DNA of 64,000 nucleotides from Amphibalanus amphitrite (taxonomy: Eukaryota; Arthropoda; Thecostraca; Balanomorpha; Balanidae): contig NW_024881982.1 of assembly GCF_019059575.1 (NCBI RefSeq), positions 1-64,000 on the forward strand, read 5' to 3'. The notes below the pieces were generated by a model, which was not told the DNA's origin, ran no database searches, and was given only the letters and a program-made list of their open reading frames with translations. Each line of letters starts with the position of its first letter. Position 1 is the first letter of the stretch. The position numbers and the translations under genes are program-made. Shown one piece after another: positions 45,605 through 58,259 of this stretch.

Positions 45605-46289
45605 TACCTATTGAATGCGGTGAGCTTTCGGCTACAAGCCTTCGTCAAACCAACAAAATGACACGATACAAAATTTAATTTGTGAAATGAAACTCTGTGT
45701 GTCTGTGTGTTTGCAGTGGCGGATCCTGGGGGGGGTCCACGGGGTCATGACCCCCCCCAAAAGGTCTGAGAGGGTCATTTGACCCCCCCCAAAAGCCGAA
45801 GACCTAAATGCGCTATAGACGCCGTCTTGCATGCTCAAAATCACATGTCAAACACTTCTGAGCTAATACCTTTGTTTTTCTGGATCGTGTTGCGTGAAAA
45901 GGCGTATTGAAGGCCAGAATCTTACTCATTTTTGTCTCAACCGTGCGAGCACCAGGGGATGATCCAGGAAAACTCCAAGGGGATGGTCATGAATTTAATT
46001 CGTGGTGCCCCTACCTATACGCAAAATTAAAAACTCAACGGATTTCGGCCACTTAATTTTGGTGATGTCCTATTTCCATTTTTTTATTTTGTTTGTTTTA
46101 TTTTTAGTGCCCCTGGGCCCTGGCAGGTCAAAATCACGTCGGAGGCGAAAGAAATTCACGGGAATCCCAAAAATCACGTCAGGACATTCAGGGCACTCTG
46201 ACCAGCCTGACAGCTAGGGCCCTTCTTACTTCCTGGGGCCTCCAGTGAATAACCGCTAGTGTCTGTGTCGGCCCCTCTGACTCCTCAGT

Positions 46290-46640
46290 AGGTAGGAGGC
46301 CCTCTGTAGAGGAGACCCTCTGTGGAAAGGAGACCGCCTGAATGCAGAAGGCCCTCTGAAGAGAGGAGACCCGCTGTAGAGAGAAGGCCCTCTGAAGAAA
46401 GGAGGCTCTCTGTAGAGAAGAGGCCCTCTGAAGAGAGGAAGCCCTTTGCAGAGATGAGGTCCTCTGGCTCTTTGAAGAGAGGAGGTCCTCTGTAAAGGAG
46501 GCCCTCTGAAAGGGAGAGACCCTCAGTAGAGAGGAAGCCCTCTGTAGAGAGGAAGCCTTCTGTAGTTAAGAGGCCCTGTGAAAAGAGGAGGCCCGCAGTA
46601 GAGATCGGTGGTCCTCTGTAGAGAGGAGACCCCCTCTGTG
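46290..46640. repeat. Minisatellite GAGGCCCTCTGTAGAGA
   Basis: About eighteen irregular units of 15-20 bp inside the hAT element. Confidence 0.85.
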
Positions 46641-46649
46641 TTTTGACAA

Positions 46650-47130
46650 ATGTTTTTGCAAATTTTTCGCGGCGCTTCGCGCCGCCGATTCATGTACATA
46701 CGTACAGGTCAATATGAAATCGTGACTGTAATTACATAAACCAACCGTGTCAAATTGAATCAGAATTCATATGTGTACTGTGAAGAAACTCCGGCTTGTA
46801 CTGCCATGCTAAAAGGGTGGTAAAATTTGTGTTTTGGAGCGGAGCTGTGTTTTGACACATTCTTTTGCAAATGTTCTCGGCGCTTCGCGCCGCCGATTTA
46901 TACACCAATCAATAAGAGAGATCGTGACTGTAATAACACCAACCGTGTCAAATTGAATCGGAATTCATATGTGCACTGTGAAGGAACTCCGGCTTGTACT
47001 AGCATGCTAAAAGGGTTGTAATATTTGTGTTTTAGAGCTGTGTTTTGACAACTTTTTTCAAATTTTTGCGGCGCTTCGCGCCGCCGATTCATACACAGGT
47101 CAATAAGAGAGATCGTGACTGTATGCTACT
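46650..47130. repeat. Tandem repeat of about 200 bp, 2.4 copies
   Basis: Units start GCTGTGTTTTGACA or similar and contain CGGCGCTTCGCGCCGCCGAT, ACCGTGTCAAATTGAATC and TGCTAAAAGGGT, at about 46640, 46845 and 47035. Confidence 0.85.
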
Positions 47131-47470
47131 AATGCATTGGGCATTAGACTAATGCATAGGTAAGTGAGGTAACTATATCTACTACTTCTGGGTTTTTAAG
47201 TCGGTCGATCCGCCCCCCCCCCCCCCAGTAAAAAAATCCGTGGCGACGCTCCTCTATAGGTGGGTTTCACTAACTAAAACTACTGAGCCGAGTGACTTAC
47301 GATAAAACTTCAACTCAGAAACGACGAAGATCAAATGTCATTTGATCTCGACATACTCGCTCCCTACCCCCCCCCCCCCCGGTCGTCAGAATTCATTCAT
47401 CAGACCTGGCATGTCGGCCGACTGGTGACCCCCCCCAAAACGTTCCCCTAGATCCGCCCTTGTGTGTTTG

Positions 47471-48117
47471 CACCGTGCAGAGGGGTGCTTTGACGCCGTG
47501 CGCAGGTCAAACGGTACGGTCGATTGGGCTGAAATTTTCGCAGGGTGTTGATGACGTCACGCGGACGTGCAGTGTCGAGGTTCGAGTCTCGGGGGGTGGA
47601 TGGTTCGCACGTGGCACGCCCTGGAAAAGTGCGTATTTTCTCAGAATTTTGTTCGGTTCTCAAGCCGGCTTCAAGGCATCGGCAGACGGGTTTGATGAAC
47701 TTTGCAACTAAAATGCATGACGATCGGCAGCGGGTGCCTCTCATTTGCAGATTGGCAAGTTATTTATTTTGATAAACAGAGGCGAATGAAGGTGTTGATT
47801 TTCGGTAAATAAAGACAGTTTTCAAAGCGCTTAACCGAATGCACCGCGTTTGCCGTAGTGCGCCACATTTGTCACGAGGCGCCATTTTTGTCGCAAATCG
47901 CACAACTTTATCAAATATGGTCCGATAAAGGTGCAATTCGGTGGAAGGATGCATGACAAAATGACAGGTACAAATGCGCCACGTTTGTCGCAACGCGCCA
48001 CATTCGTCGCAATGCGCTATTTCCACCAAATATGATGAAGAATAATGGAATTACACGAGTAGAAGCAGGGTTAGGAACTCTTTTTTTAGTTCATCAGTTT
48101 ATATGATAGTCTGTGAC
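47471..48117. other. Unassigned
   Basis: Words like TTTGTCGCAACGCGCCACAT recur near 47860-48010, suggesting a worn repeat. No gene recognised. Confidence 0.3.
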
Positions 48118-48129
48118 CTCACATGACCC

Positions 48130-48620
48130 AGTGGTAGTGGTGGTAGTGTAGTGGTAGTAGTATTGGTAGGAGTAGCGGTAGGAGTAGTGGTAGTATTAGG
48201 GGTAGTGGTAGGGGTAGTGTTAGGGGTAGTAGTAGGGATAGTGGTAGGGGTAGTGGTACGGGTAATGGTACGGGTAGTGGTACGGGTAGTAGTAGGGGTA
48301 GTAGAAGGGGTAGTGGTAGGGGTAGTGGTAGGGGTAGTAGTAGTGGTTGGGGTAGTAGTAGGGATAGTGGTAGTGGTAGGGTAGGGGTAGGGGTAGGGGT
48401 AGTGGTAGGAGTAGGGGTAGTGGTAGGGGTAGTGGTAGGAGTAGTGGTAGTGGTAGGGGTAGTAGTAGGGGTAGTGGTAGTGGTAGGGGTAGTAGTAGGG
48501 GTAGTGGTAGTGTTGGTGGTAGTGGTAGGGGTAGGGGTAAGGGTAGGGGTAGTGATAAGGGTAGGGGTAGGGGTAGGGGTAGTGGTAGGAGTAGTGGTAT
48601 GGGTAGAAGTAGTAGAAGTG
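48130..48620 (+). repeat. G-rich microsatellite (GGTAGT/GGTAGGGGTAGT)n
   Basis: About 490 bp of GTAGTGGTAGGGGTAGTGG-type repeats. On the other strand they translate to Tyr/Pro/Thr or Leu/Pro strings, which are not genes. The sequence could form G-quadruplexes. It is not the telomere repeat of a known group. Confidence 0.93.
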
Positions 48621-48639
48621 TGGCCCAGGCCGATCGAAT

Positions 48640-49560
48640 GTGACGTGATGACCTATACGACCTGGCCTGGCCGAAGGTGACCTGGCCTGACCCAGTATGA
48701 CCCAGTTGACCTGACTTGACCCCGTATGACCCAAATTTCATCCAACTAAGCCCTCAGAATAATTATTATGTTCAAAATTTTCCTCCGCACGTTCCCGTCC
48801 ATATTTCTGCTTCCAGACGACAGATCAATTTAAATCAAATACCATTCGAAAGCAAATTGGCTGCTGCCGCATTTTCTGGCTACGCCGCGAAGCAAGTGGC
48901 GCAGCCGCTTGCTTTGAATTTTGTATCGTGTCATTTTGTTGGTTTGACGAAGGCTTGTAGCCGAAAGCTCACCGCATTCAATATAACTTTTGGCATTGTT
49001 TTTACATTTTCGAGGAAAAGGTCAATGATTCTTCACGTATCTATTCTCGCTATGTTCCTCGCTAGAGCACTTCACACCATTAAAATAACTCTGACCTTAC
49101 TCCCTCAGACCTCAGCGTAACACTTCGATCAGAGATGGATAATCGCAGATGGCACTGTGTACCTACATTGCGTCATTGGCAGCATCGCACCGTTGTGTTG
49201 ACCTTGTCGTCCCAGCCCGAAACCAGTCCGACCCGACCGTTTGGCGAGCAATGGGAGACGGTGGAAAGGCCGACATCTGCCAGAGGTGGTGCACCTGCTG
49301 CTGTGTTCGTGGGTTTTCAGAGCGGACTTCTTCGAACAACGCTAATACTGCACTCTCTAGAAGCTGACAAATCTTGAAAACAGAGCAAATTCCATCTAGC
49401 TGTGACAGCCAAATCATGCAGACACAAGACATGTCTACCTATTATGCTATGAACACTGAGCAGGTGAAAACATCACTTCTTGGCAAAGCGAAATAAAATA
49501 ATGCATGATATCGCCGGAGCCTGCATCCCCCTGCGCATCGAAAAAATATCAAATTGGCAT
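48640..49560. other. Unassigned; includes an old repeat at about 48930-49070
   Basis: 48930-49070 is the uninterrupted, opposite-strand relative of the sequence flanking TA-MITE copy 2 (43050-43110 and 45607-45660). The stretch 49135-49380 is open on both strands but shows no recognised family. Confidence 0.35.
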
Positions 49561-50135
49561 CACCGTTTTTAGGTTACGTTACCCCCGTGGCCCGTGCCCG
49601 AGCGCCATGGTGGGGGGCCGGGGGGGGGGGCATTATTTGGCTAGGTTATCTTGGAAACTGTGAGAAAGCTAAAAAGACGCGGAGAAGCAAAAGGTAGCTC
49701 GCTATAAGATCGTTCAGAATCATGAAGTTGATTTTTTGATCAGGTCATCGCTGAGGTCACCAGAGTAGGTAAAATTAGAGGGTCCTCAAAAGTATGTAAA
49801 ATTATCACGAAACATATTCCCGATTTGGACAGTTTTTTTTTTCCGAAAATCGGCGCATAACTCGGGAACGAATAAAGCTCAAGCGCCGCAGAAAGGCGCA
49901 TTTGATGGCTCTTTGAAACATATTTCTGAATAAAGCTCTTAGATTTGACCTAGGGTCAACAGTTTAGCCATAAGAGGGCAAAAACGCAATCTTTGACGCT
50001 CTTGCGGTTACTTTTTCTACGACAACTTTTGACCACAACCACAAAGTCACATGAGGTCAGGTCGGTCACGTGGCCTCGCTATTATAAGTCAATGAAGAAA
50101 TATGCAAACTGTTTTTTTGGCGCCGGGGATGTCTA
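49561..50135 (+). mobile_element. Worn copy of the 38545-39580 TTAA subfamily
   Basis: The GC-clamp-like block with a G run near 49621-49632 and the block ACATGAGGTCAGGTC ... CTATTATAAGTCAATG ... GGCGCCGGG (50050-50128) match 38875-38955. The flanks are not preserved. Confidence 0.55.
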
Positions 50136-51176
50136 AAACCAAGGCCCTAAATACAAGGTTGCACGGACTAATTTCTACTAAACCTACCAGAATATAGTTT
50201 CACGGTTGAATATTTAAATAATTAACCAATAAAAACTTCTTCGTTATTATCTCGTAATCATTTATAAGCAATTTTATAAATATATTTTTAATTTGCTTGC
50301 CTTTTACTGGCAAAATAACTTTCTAGTATTGGGTCAACATAGAGGTGTAGCAGTAGGAACCATATCTGGCAAAACCCCAATACCTACATACAGCAGAAAA
50401 GCAGCCACCAGGTGTCGCTACAGTCGCGGCACAGATGTCGCGCGCGTCGCTTATCGCCACACTACCGATTTCCATAAGGTCGCATATGTACGGATATGTA
50501 AGGGAAAGTCGCCCTTAAAGGAAATAGTTCACTTTCACGGAATTATTTTTTTGCAATGGATTTATGATTTTTTATGTTCAAAATGATCAGCAAAGAAAAT
50601 AAAACCTTTTTATAACAAAATATTATTTTCTATATTTTTGATATAGGAAGAACTTTTAAGTTTCTGTAAGGCACACGCGATCCAGTATGAAAAGAGCATG
50701 GGTCCCGAAAATTCTTCAGAAACTAGAGAAATTATCGCGGCCACCGGCATTTCGGCGATCTGCTCGTGCTTTTGTTACTGGAGCGCCTCTTTCCCCGAGA
50801 TTGCGCCGGCCGCCTGCCATGGACGAAAAATACACGACTTTGAAATCCGGCTGATCGTGGGAAAATACCGCCGGAGGTCTCGGCTATATGCAGGAATTCA
50901 CCGGGATGTATAGTAGGTATATACCACTGCCTCGATGTATAGGCTATAGCCTGCAAGCTGGCTTTGGTGCAAACTGCAAACATGTCAAACATGGTATAGG
51001 GCGGATTGTCGATTAATGTAAGCGAATCAGACGTTCAATTGACAATTTCCGATTCTTATTCGATAATTACGGCCAATTATATTTTATTTTAGGAAGTGTT
51101 ATTAAGAGCGGAGCAATAAAATCTCATTTCTCCCCTGTCTCTTTACCTATCTCTCAAATCCCTTGCTCACTCATCT
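50136..51176. other. Unassigned
   Basis: AT-rich, with short open frames but no motif. No repeat end recognised. Confidence 0.3.
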
Positions 51177-51184
51177 TTCCTCTC

Positions 51185-52253
51185 CATAGGCGACGGAACG
51201 GGGAGGGCACCGGGGCACCGTCCCCCCCTTTGATTTTGGCATTTTAACATTAGCCCTATGGGCGTTGCATGGAAAGAATGGGACCAAAAGTTGGCAGTGC
51301 CCCCAACCCCCTTAACCCTCGCCCGCACATGGGGGGGTGGTTGCCACCCCCCCCCCCCAGGTAGTCTTTCTGCTCTGCACTCAACATTTTTAGAGCTAGA
51401 AGGCTGATTTTTCGTATAGCTGCTCCTCTATCCTTTCTTGATGTCCACTAAAAATTTCAAGTTTCTGTGGTTTTTGGTTTCGGAGATATGACCTTGTTTT
51501 TCAGGTCATGTCATGACCCAAATGGCGAATTCTCAACATCTTGCGTTGGCTATGGGCCTTGTGAGCTTTTAACACCTTGATTTCGGCCTTTTATGCCAAT
51601 CCTACCTCCCACCTATCATGAAACATGTTGTTCGACGATGTACAGAGGTCAAGGTCAGGGTCAAGGTCAACCTAGGTCATCTAAGATAATTGCGTTTTAG
51701 GCAAGCTGAATTTACTTTTTTTGAAATTTTTTGACTACATTTTTGGTAAAAGCTTCTCAGATCATGATTTCATGTAATATGGACACATAAACAATCGGTG
51801 CACACATCAGTATACACACAGACACACACAGACATACAAACACATATTATTGACCTTGACCTAACTTGACCTGAGATGACCTCAGCAGCAAAAACCTGGT
51901 CGGGTAGTGTGACAAAGAGGTTCTAGCTGGCTTGGCACCAGAAAACGGCATCGTCATCGGTATATGACAAGCACTGCAGCGCGCTTGATATCCAACGGTG
52001 ACCTAAAACAGCAACATTTTTTAGTTTGACCTGACCTGGAAGGTCAATGACTGACCTGAGAAGGTAAAACTGGGTATCATTGGATTCGTCTCTTCCCAAA
52101 GAATCTTTTTGGTCTTTACCGCTAAGCTCTATCTCCAACAGGAACGAAATGGCGCGGGGGGGGGGGTGGCAACCACCCCCCCCCATGTGCGTTCTAGGAT
52201 GGGAAAATGGCATGTGCGGGCGAGGGTTAATTGAAGGTGTTCCGCCGCTACTG
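51185..52253. mobile_element. hAT-type MITE split by a TTAA element
   Basis: Begins CATAGGCGACGGAACGGGGA and ends TTCCGCCGCTACTG, flanked by the exact 8-bp duplication TTCCTCTC (51177-51184 and 52254-52261). Without the nested element it is about 155 bp, like the intact copy at 317-467. Confidence 0.88.
51316..52226. mobile_element. 911-bp TTAA-flanked element nested in a hAT MITE
   Basis: Long inverted ends CCCTCGCCCGCACATGGGGG continuing through GTGGTTGCCACC, flanked by TTAA (51312-51315, 52227-52230). The host MITE at 317-467 carries the matching uninterrupted CTCAATTGAAGG region, giving a near-empty site. The interior has an imperfect CA-rich block (51800-51845) and TGACCT words. Confidence 0.89.
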
Positions 52254-52339
52254 TTCCTCTCTGTAGGTATCAGTCTCCTTGCCGTCCTCCCTGAAGTCTC
52301 TGTTAGTCTTTTCCTTTTCCTTCATTAGTCTTATCCTCC

Positions 52340-52350
52340 TTTCTCTCACC

Positions 52351-52405
<55 letters not shown>

Positions 52406-52490
52406 CTCTCTTTCTCTCTCAGTCTCTCTTTCTCTCTCAGTCTCTCTTTCTCTCTCAGTCTCTCTCTCTCTCTCCCTCTCTCTCTCAATT
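52340..52490 (+). repeat. CT microsatellite
   Basis: About 150 bp of (CT)n with inserted CAGTCTCTCTTT units. Confidence 0.95.
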
Positions 52491-53580
52491 TGACACCTTG
52501 TGTTGGCATCAATTTGACACCTTGTGTTAAAATTTCAACTTTCTAGCTACCATAGTTTAGCCGGAAATGACGTCAGAGTGACGTCATGTCGGCCGATTTT
52601 CATGCAAAATACTGAAATACGGCAAACGCTCTCAAGAGCTCAGTTTTAAAGCTAGATCCATTTTCTTTGCATGAGTGGACTACAAATACACGTAGCTATC
52701 GAACTGCTATCTCGAATTTTCGAAATTTTGAAAATTTGAAAAATATTAATTTACAATTACAAAAATATATTTTTTGATTTTTTTTTCAAAAAGTTTTTGA
52801 CTTTTCGCAAAAAACGGAATATATGTGATAGAACACACACTCATGAACTACATTTGCAAGTTTTAGCCCAATATCTTCAAAAATAGCCGAGTTATTCGCA
52901 TTATTGTCAAAATTTTACAATTTTACGTTTTTTCAAATCCATTTTTCAGTACGTTTTTGACGTCGTACAGCAATATAAATGGCACCATCGTGTTACTGAG
53001 CTCAAACTGCTTCTGATAGGCACCGTTTTTGTTGCAAAATATTTCATTTTCAAAATTTGACCTTTTCTGACCTGAAAGTGACCTGACCTCCGGTAAATTC
53101 AGCTGACAATGATCTCAAATGACACCGACGACACTATTTTCGAAATCTACGAGTAAAATGGACCACAAAACATGCGTCACGTGACCGATACATGATATAC
53201 AATTTTCGTGACCTAGGATGACCTGGCCTTGACCTTAAAAATTCGAAGTAAAAGTTCGGTACCCTCAGGGTATCTAAGGCATCCGTCAAGGAGTGCGTAA
53301 ACTAAAAAATGAGCCTGATCGGACCGGCGGTCCGGCGGTCGGAGCCTAAATTGTGAACTAACAAAAATGTCGATAATTTTTACTTTGACCTGACCTGTGA
53401 CGTCATCGGTGACCTCGAGGTCAATGAAAATAGGTTTCGCTCGACAGCTTTTCCAGGGCTATCAGACGCCGTTTGAATTTTGACGATCGGCCCAGTAGTT
53501 TCGGAGATAGGAGGGGGGCTCTGGAAAGCCCCCCCCCCCCAGTCACTCGCGTTATGGAAAATACCCCAGTCATGCGCGGG
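52490..53580. mobile_element. TTAA-type element, left end missing
   Basis: The right end has a C run, CCCCAGTCATGCGCGGG and then TTAA (53581-53584). The interior shares family phrases (ACGTCA sites, poly-T blocks, TGACCT words). The left side is lost at the CT microsatellite; (CAATTTGACACCTTGTGTT)2 near 52490-52530 marks the junction. Confidence 0.65.
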
Positions 53581-53584
53581 TTAA

Positions 53585-54062
53585 GGATTACGCTTACATC
53601 CTTTGCTTATAAGGTCGATGTTTGGAAATTGGGAGGGGCTGGGCTATTTTCGACCACGGACATGGCTTTATCACATGATGAGGAACATGCTGCTAAGCGT
53701 TTTATCTGTCAGAACAGCACACAAGTATTTTTAATCATTTTTCAGAAATAGCCGTTCTGCCGTATCTTTCAGTGCAAGGCGCCGTCGGTCATCCCCGACG
53801 TTACGTCACGCCGGGGATTGCCAGATTTTCCTACTAGACTTCGACGCCCCCTGTCTAAAACCATCTCAAGCACAGGGAATCGTGATTTGATGCACTCCCT
53901 GCAGGGTCCGATGCTTCGCTTTTTTATTGTTGACATTGTGTGAACTAAAGTCATGGACTCGTCCAACTTTGTAAACTGAGGGACTCTGACCTGATTTTGA
54001 CCCGGGGTCAACACTTTGGGTTGACCTTACCCGAAAAAGTACACCATTCGACGCGTCTGAGC
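53585..54062. mobile_element. Worn interior of the 38545-39580 TTAA subfamily
   Basis: From about 53850 the order of blocks (CATCTCAAGCACA, GATTTGATGCACTCC, TTCGACGCGTCTGAGC) follows 38960-39290. The ends are gone. 53585-53850 is unassigned. Confidence 0.5.
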
Positions 54063-54637
54063 TAGACGAGCACGATGATTCCAAAATCGCGGCTTTGCGG
54101 CCATATTTTAGAAGTTATTTACCAAAAAACGAAACCGTGACTTGGGCCACTTGACCTGACCTCAGATGTTACCGGTTGACCTGAGACCTGAGTTTCGGGT
54201 ATGGGAGGATGGGATAATTTGGCCACTTGTTTTTAGAAAACGATGCGTCTTAAAATTGACGACACATTTCTGCACTCTCTCAAAGCTGTCAGGTGTCGCA
54301 TTCAGTTCACCTTCCTGTACAGTAAACTGAAAATGACTAGCTTTCATTTTCTAAGCTAGTGAAACGTTTTATTTCACAACGTTATAAAAAAAACGATTTA
54401 TAACGTAAATCGTTATACGTTTTACGTTATAAATCAGCACCTATTATAATTTAGGTGCTGATTCTAGTCTACACTGTACTTTTCTTTCAGTGTAGACGAG
54501 CACGATGATTCCAAAATCGCGGCTTTGCGGCCATATTTTAGAAGTTATTTACCAAAAAACGAAACCGTGACTTGGGCCACTTGACCTGACCTCAGATGTT
54601 ACCGGTTGACCTGAGACCTGAGTTTCGGGTATGGGAG
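54063..54637 (+). repeat. 145-bp direct duplication around a 285-bp insert
   Basis: 54063-54207 and 54493-54637 read as identical 145-bp copies (TAGACGAGCACGATGATTCC ... GGGTATGGGAG). Between them are 285 bp with AT-rich palindromes (ATCAGCACCTATTATAATTT-AGGTGCTGAT). Both copies derive from the TTAA-type interior. Confidence 0.88.
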
Positions 54638-54826
54638 TAACTAGCTATATTTAAATTGTGACGTAACAAAGGTATGCAAAGCGGCCAAATTACCCGCTAG
54701 CAGGGTTATTTGGCCGGTGGCGTGGGGTAATTTGGCCGGTGTTAGTTTGATGTTGGGATTTTATGTCCCAGGCGATCAGCTTCAGTGTCAGCAATGCCGT
54801 GTGTCCTATACGTATGTATGTACTTA

Positions 54827-55748
54827 GGGTAATTGTGGGGAAAACGCACCCCTGGGTTAAACGCCTCCCCTAAAAAATCGTATTTCTTATCGACGGATAG
54901 GTGTTTTATCCTGTCTTTCAGAATAGTCAGCTGCTTGTTTACGTAGGTCTCTATTTCCGGTTCTGCGTCTTGAGGAGCAGCGTGGGTAGGTGCTGATGTT
55001 GGTTTTGGGTGTTGTTTTTGTTGTTTTTACAGAAGATTCCTAATATTTTGATGCCCTCTTTATATCACAAAACTTGCTATTGTGCACATCACTCAAAACT
55101 GCGTTTTATTGTCATTCTGTTGAATGTATTATGCTGCGGCGTTAGTGGCGCGTTTTTTGTCAATATTTTGTTGACCGGAAATGGAGTGGATGGGGAAAGA
55201 CGCCTACTCGATGCATGGGGCAAGACGCCCCCAGTTTTCTGAAAGGGGGGCGTTTTGCACGGTGGTGAGAGTGCAGGGTAGCGCCCTGTAGGTCGGGGCC
55301 GAAAAGGCCTCTCCCTGTCCTTTTTTGCTGATATATCCTAAACGACTGCAGATATCGTCACCAAACTTTCAGGACCCCTCCGGGCATCCATTTTACACAT
55401 TGCAACAAAATTTTATTCCAAAGGCTATGATAGGTTGACCACAAATGACGTCAGAATGACGTCAAGTTCTGCCATGTTCATCATTTTCTGTTGATGGATG
55501 GGGTGGGGGCGCTTTGCACATGGGTGTGGGCGTATTACCCAGGGTATGGGGCAAAACGCCCTTTTGTAAGGGTATGCGAAAACCTTTTTTGGGGGTTAAA
55601 TACCACACGCAGGTGTGTCTTTTCTTGGTCTCAAAGCGTAGTAAAAAGAATGAGCTACATGATGGTGCCCAAAGGTTTAAGTAATCTGTGTTGGGTTGAG
55701 TGTCAGAGGGTTTCGCGCTTAAGGGAGGCGTTTTTGACCTATTCACCC
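54827..55748 (-). mobile_element. 922-bp TA-flanked MITE, copy 3
   Basis: Inverted relative to copies 1 and 2; TA at 54825-54826 and 55749-55750. Intact and uninterrupted, providing an empty site for the insertion in copy 2. Confidence 0.87.
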
Positions 55749-57646
55749 TACATTGGAGGTTGACTCGGTGCGGGTGTTGGACTTATATTCGAACAACTTT
55801 GACTCATGTCTGGTCAGTAATTTTAATATTTTCGTGAACAGCCCAGAATGCGATTTCTTTGCAGACATTGCTCAGTCATAAATAAGCATTAATTTGCAAT
55901 AACAATATTTTCCCCATATAACTTATAACCCGCGCCCCGTTGACGTCTGACAGGTTCCACGTCCTGTTGGGGGGGGGGGGGGGGTAAAGGGCCCCCGTCG
56001 TATCTCCGGAACCAATAGCCGGATCGGAAAAAATTCAAATGGCATTCGAAAGAGCTCAGTCGAGACGCACAAGATAGGATATCGATGACCTTCATATTTG
56101 ACCTGTGACGGCACTGGGAGGTCAAACAAGGTCAGATCAGTCCAATTTACAATTACCGGGGTTACATGAGCGATCCGTTCCAAATACGCACTACGCTAAT
56201 GCGCATCAGCTCCCCAAAAACGTATCTACGGCACCGGTTACATGAGACTAATTCGTTTTATCTACGTCAAACGGATCTTGTTTGGCTCACCCGGGCTGAC
56301 TCCTCGACAGCCGGTAATTCGCATCACAAACGGAATAGGATTAGCGTACAGTCATGGCGCAGTTGCGGCATTTACCGGGACGACTGAACTAAATTTTAAA
56401 TATTTATATCATTTGATAGGCTCAAAAACATTTAAAATTAACATGAAATCAAAAAATGAAAACAAAGTTTTCTTGTTTTAAGTCACTGTGCACTGATTCG
56501 CCATGCAGCGACAGCAGGGTGGTCAGAAAAAAATCATCTATCAAAATATTTCATTCATTTTATTTTTGATCTTTATCAAATGCACCTTCAAAGACTAAAC
56601 CGAAATACCAACATTTCTTTTTGCTTTTTTCTACGAGCCAGCCAAAAAAATGCTTAGTATTTTGCATTTTGACGCTTCCATTCAGCAAAGAATAGTTCTT
56701 GTGAAATACGGCCAGAATCGTGTGCCTCGGTTGCATGAGCGATCCGTTCCAAATACGCACTACGCTAATTCGCATCAGCTCCCCAAGAACGCATTCAGTG
56801 CACTGACTACATGAGCAAATTCGTATCAGTGACGTCAAACGGATCCAGTTTGGCTCTCGGCCTGACGGAAGGTAATGCGCACTACAAACGGAATAGCATA
56901 CAAATGTGGCGCACTTCCGTAGCAATAGAGGTGACTGAATTAAAAACTTAATATCTTATGTCTTTTTTGCATTTAATCTGCTCAAAACATTCTCATTTAA
57001 CTTAACAAAAAAAAGTTAAACATAAAGTTGTCTTGCTTTGACTCATTGAGCACTTGCCTCTCTTGATTCGTCTGTAGTGCTGTCAGAAAAATGCTTCAAC
57101 TGAAAGTACTTTGATATTTGCTTTTTGGTTTTCACTATATTTATTTATGAAAACTTGACAAAATACCGACATATTTTTTAATTATTATTTCAAAAGAAGC
57201 AAATGGAAAAAATACCTATTATTTTGCATTTTAATGTTTCTTTTGGAAAGAAATAGTTCCTGTAATACGTATCTTGGTCCTATTCGCTTCTAAGCCTCTT
57301 TCCCAAGGCCATATAACCAGGTATGGTCATCCGGGTTTTTTTTACCGTCCCCCTACCGGGCCCGAATGACGTCACTGGGATGGTAACTCGCCGGCCGCCG
57401 TCCGTAGCCATTATGGAGGACGGATGTTCAAATACGTTATTAGCGGTTTTTAGTGCAGTTTCGATGTCCGATACAAGGCAGAACGGTGTCATGTTTCCTC
57501 AGTGAAGCAAATTAGGACCAGCTGTTACTCGAACTCAAAGATTTGGCGGAATTATTCGGATCGGACCGAGCCAACGTGCGCCCCGCCGGTGATCCGGCCA
57601 ACACATCGGCGGCTTTCTCTTAGATGAAAATCGCCATTGTTTTGCG

Positions 57647-57887
57647 CGGGGATTCGGAGTCAATGGACTTCTGGTGACTCTGACTCCAACCCCCACTTCC
57701 AAAAACCAACTCAGACTCCGACTCCGGGCTGAGTAATCAACTCCGACCGACTCCAACTCCGACTCCGCAGCCCTGCCAGGTCTGCCGAGCCGATGGATTT
57801 TCGGTGACCCCGACTCCGACTCGGCTTCCAAAATCGACTCCGAGTCTGGTCAGAACTGTCGACTCTGACTCCGACTCCGCAGCCCTG
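57647..57887. mobile_element. hAT-type MITE of the GGAGTCGGAGTC family
   Basis: The right end ACTCCGACTCCGCAGCCCTG is the complement of the hAT end CAGGGCTGCGGAGTCGGAGT. The left end is worn. An exact 8-bp duplication GTTTTGCG lies at 57639-57646 and 57888-57895. The interior consists of degenerate GACTCCGACTCC repeats. Confidence 0.88.
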
Positions 57888-58259
57888 GTTTTGCGTCTAT
57901 TTCGCCCCGTAATTTAGAGGTTGTGTCAACTGCACAAACCGAAATTGTGCCGTAACACAAGCATGCACATTGCACATTCCAAACATCTGACTGGAACGAA
58001 CAAAATGCGTAGGTATACCATATGCCGGCTCATGTCATACCATAAATCGTAGTTATACGTTAAAAACCATATTGGACAGATTGGTAGAGGACACATAAGG
58101 CACAAGCCCGATCTATTGCGACTTGAGTAGGTACAATAAAATGTTCCGAACTGTCGGAAAGATGTACAAGATGTCGCCTCTCCAAACACAGTGTGCCGAC
58201 TGACCACGCGACAGCCAGGAACCGGGCAACATCACAAGTGAAGCAGAGCGGTGGCACCG

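Larger units (their letters stand above)
45714..47462. mobile_element. hAT-type non-autonomous element (CAGTGGCGGATC ends)
   Basis: Ends CAGTGGCGGATCCTGGGGGG and complement of CAAGGGCGGATCTAGGGG, flanked by TGTGTTTG (45706-45713 and 47463-47470), an 8-bp hAT duplication. It carries two internal repeat arrays (46290-46640 and 46650-47130) and C runs near the right end. No transposase recognised. Confidence 0.83.

Noticed and set aside
48099-48741. Tyr/Pro- and Leu/Pro-rich proteins of 170-211 residues
   Set aside because: Translations of the G-rich microsatellite in different frames.
49135-49432. Possible exon open on both strands
   Set aside because: No family motif and no convincing acceptor/donor pair; left as unassigned.
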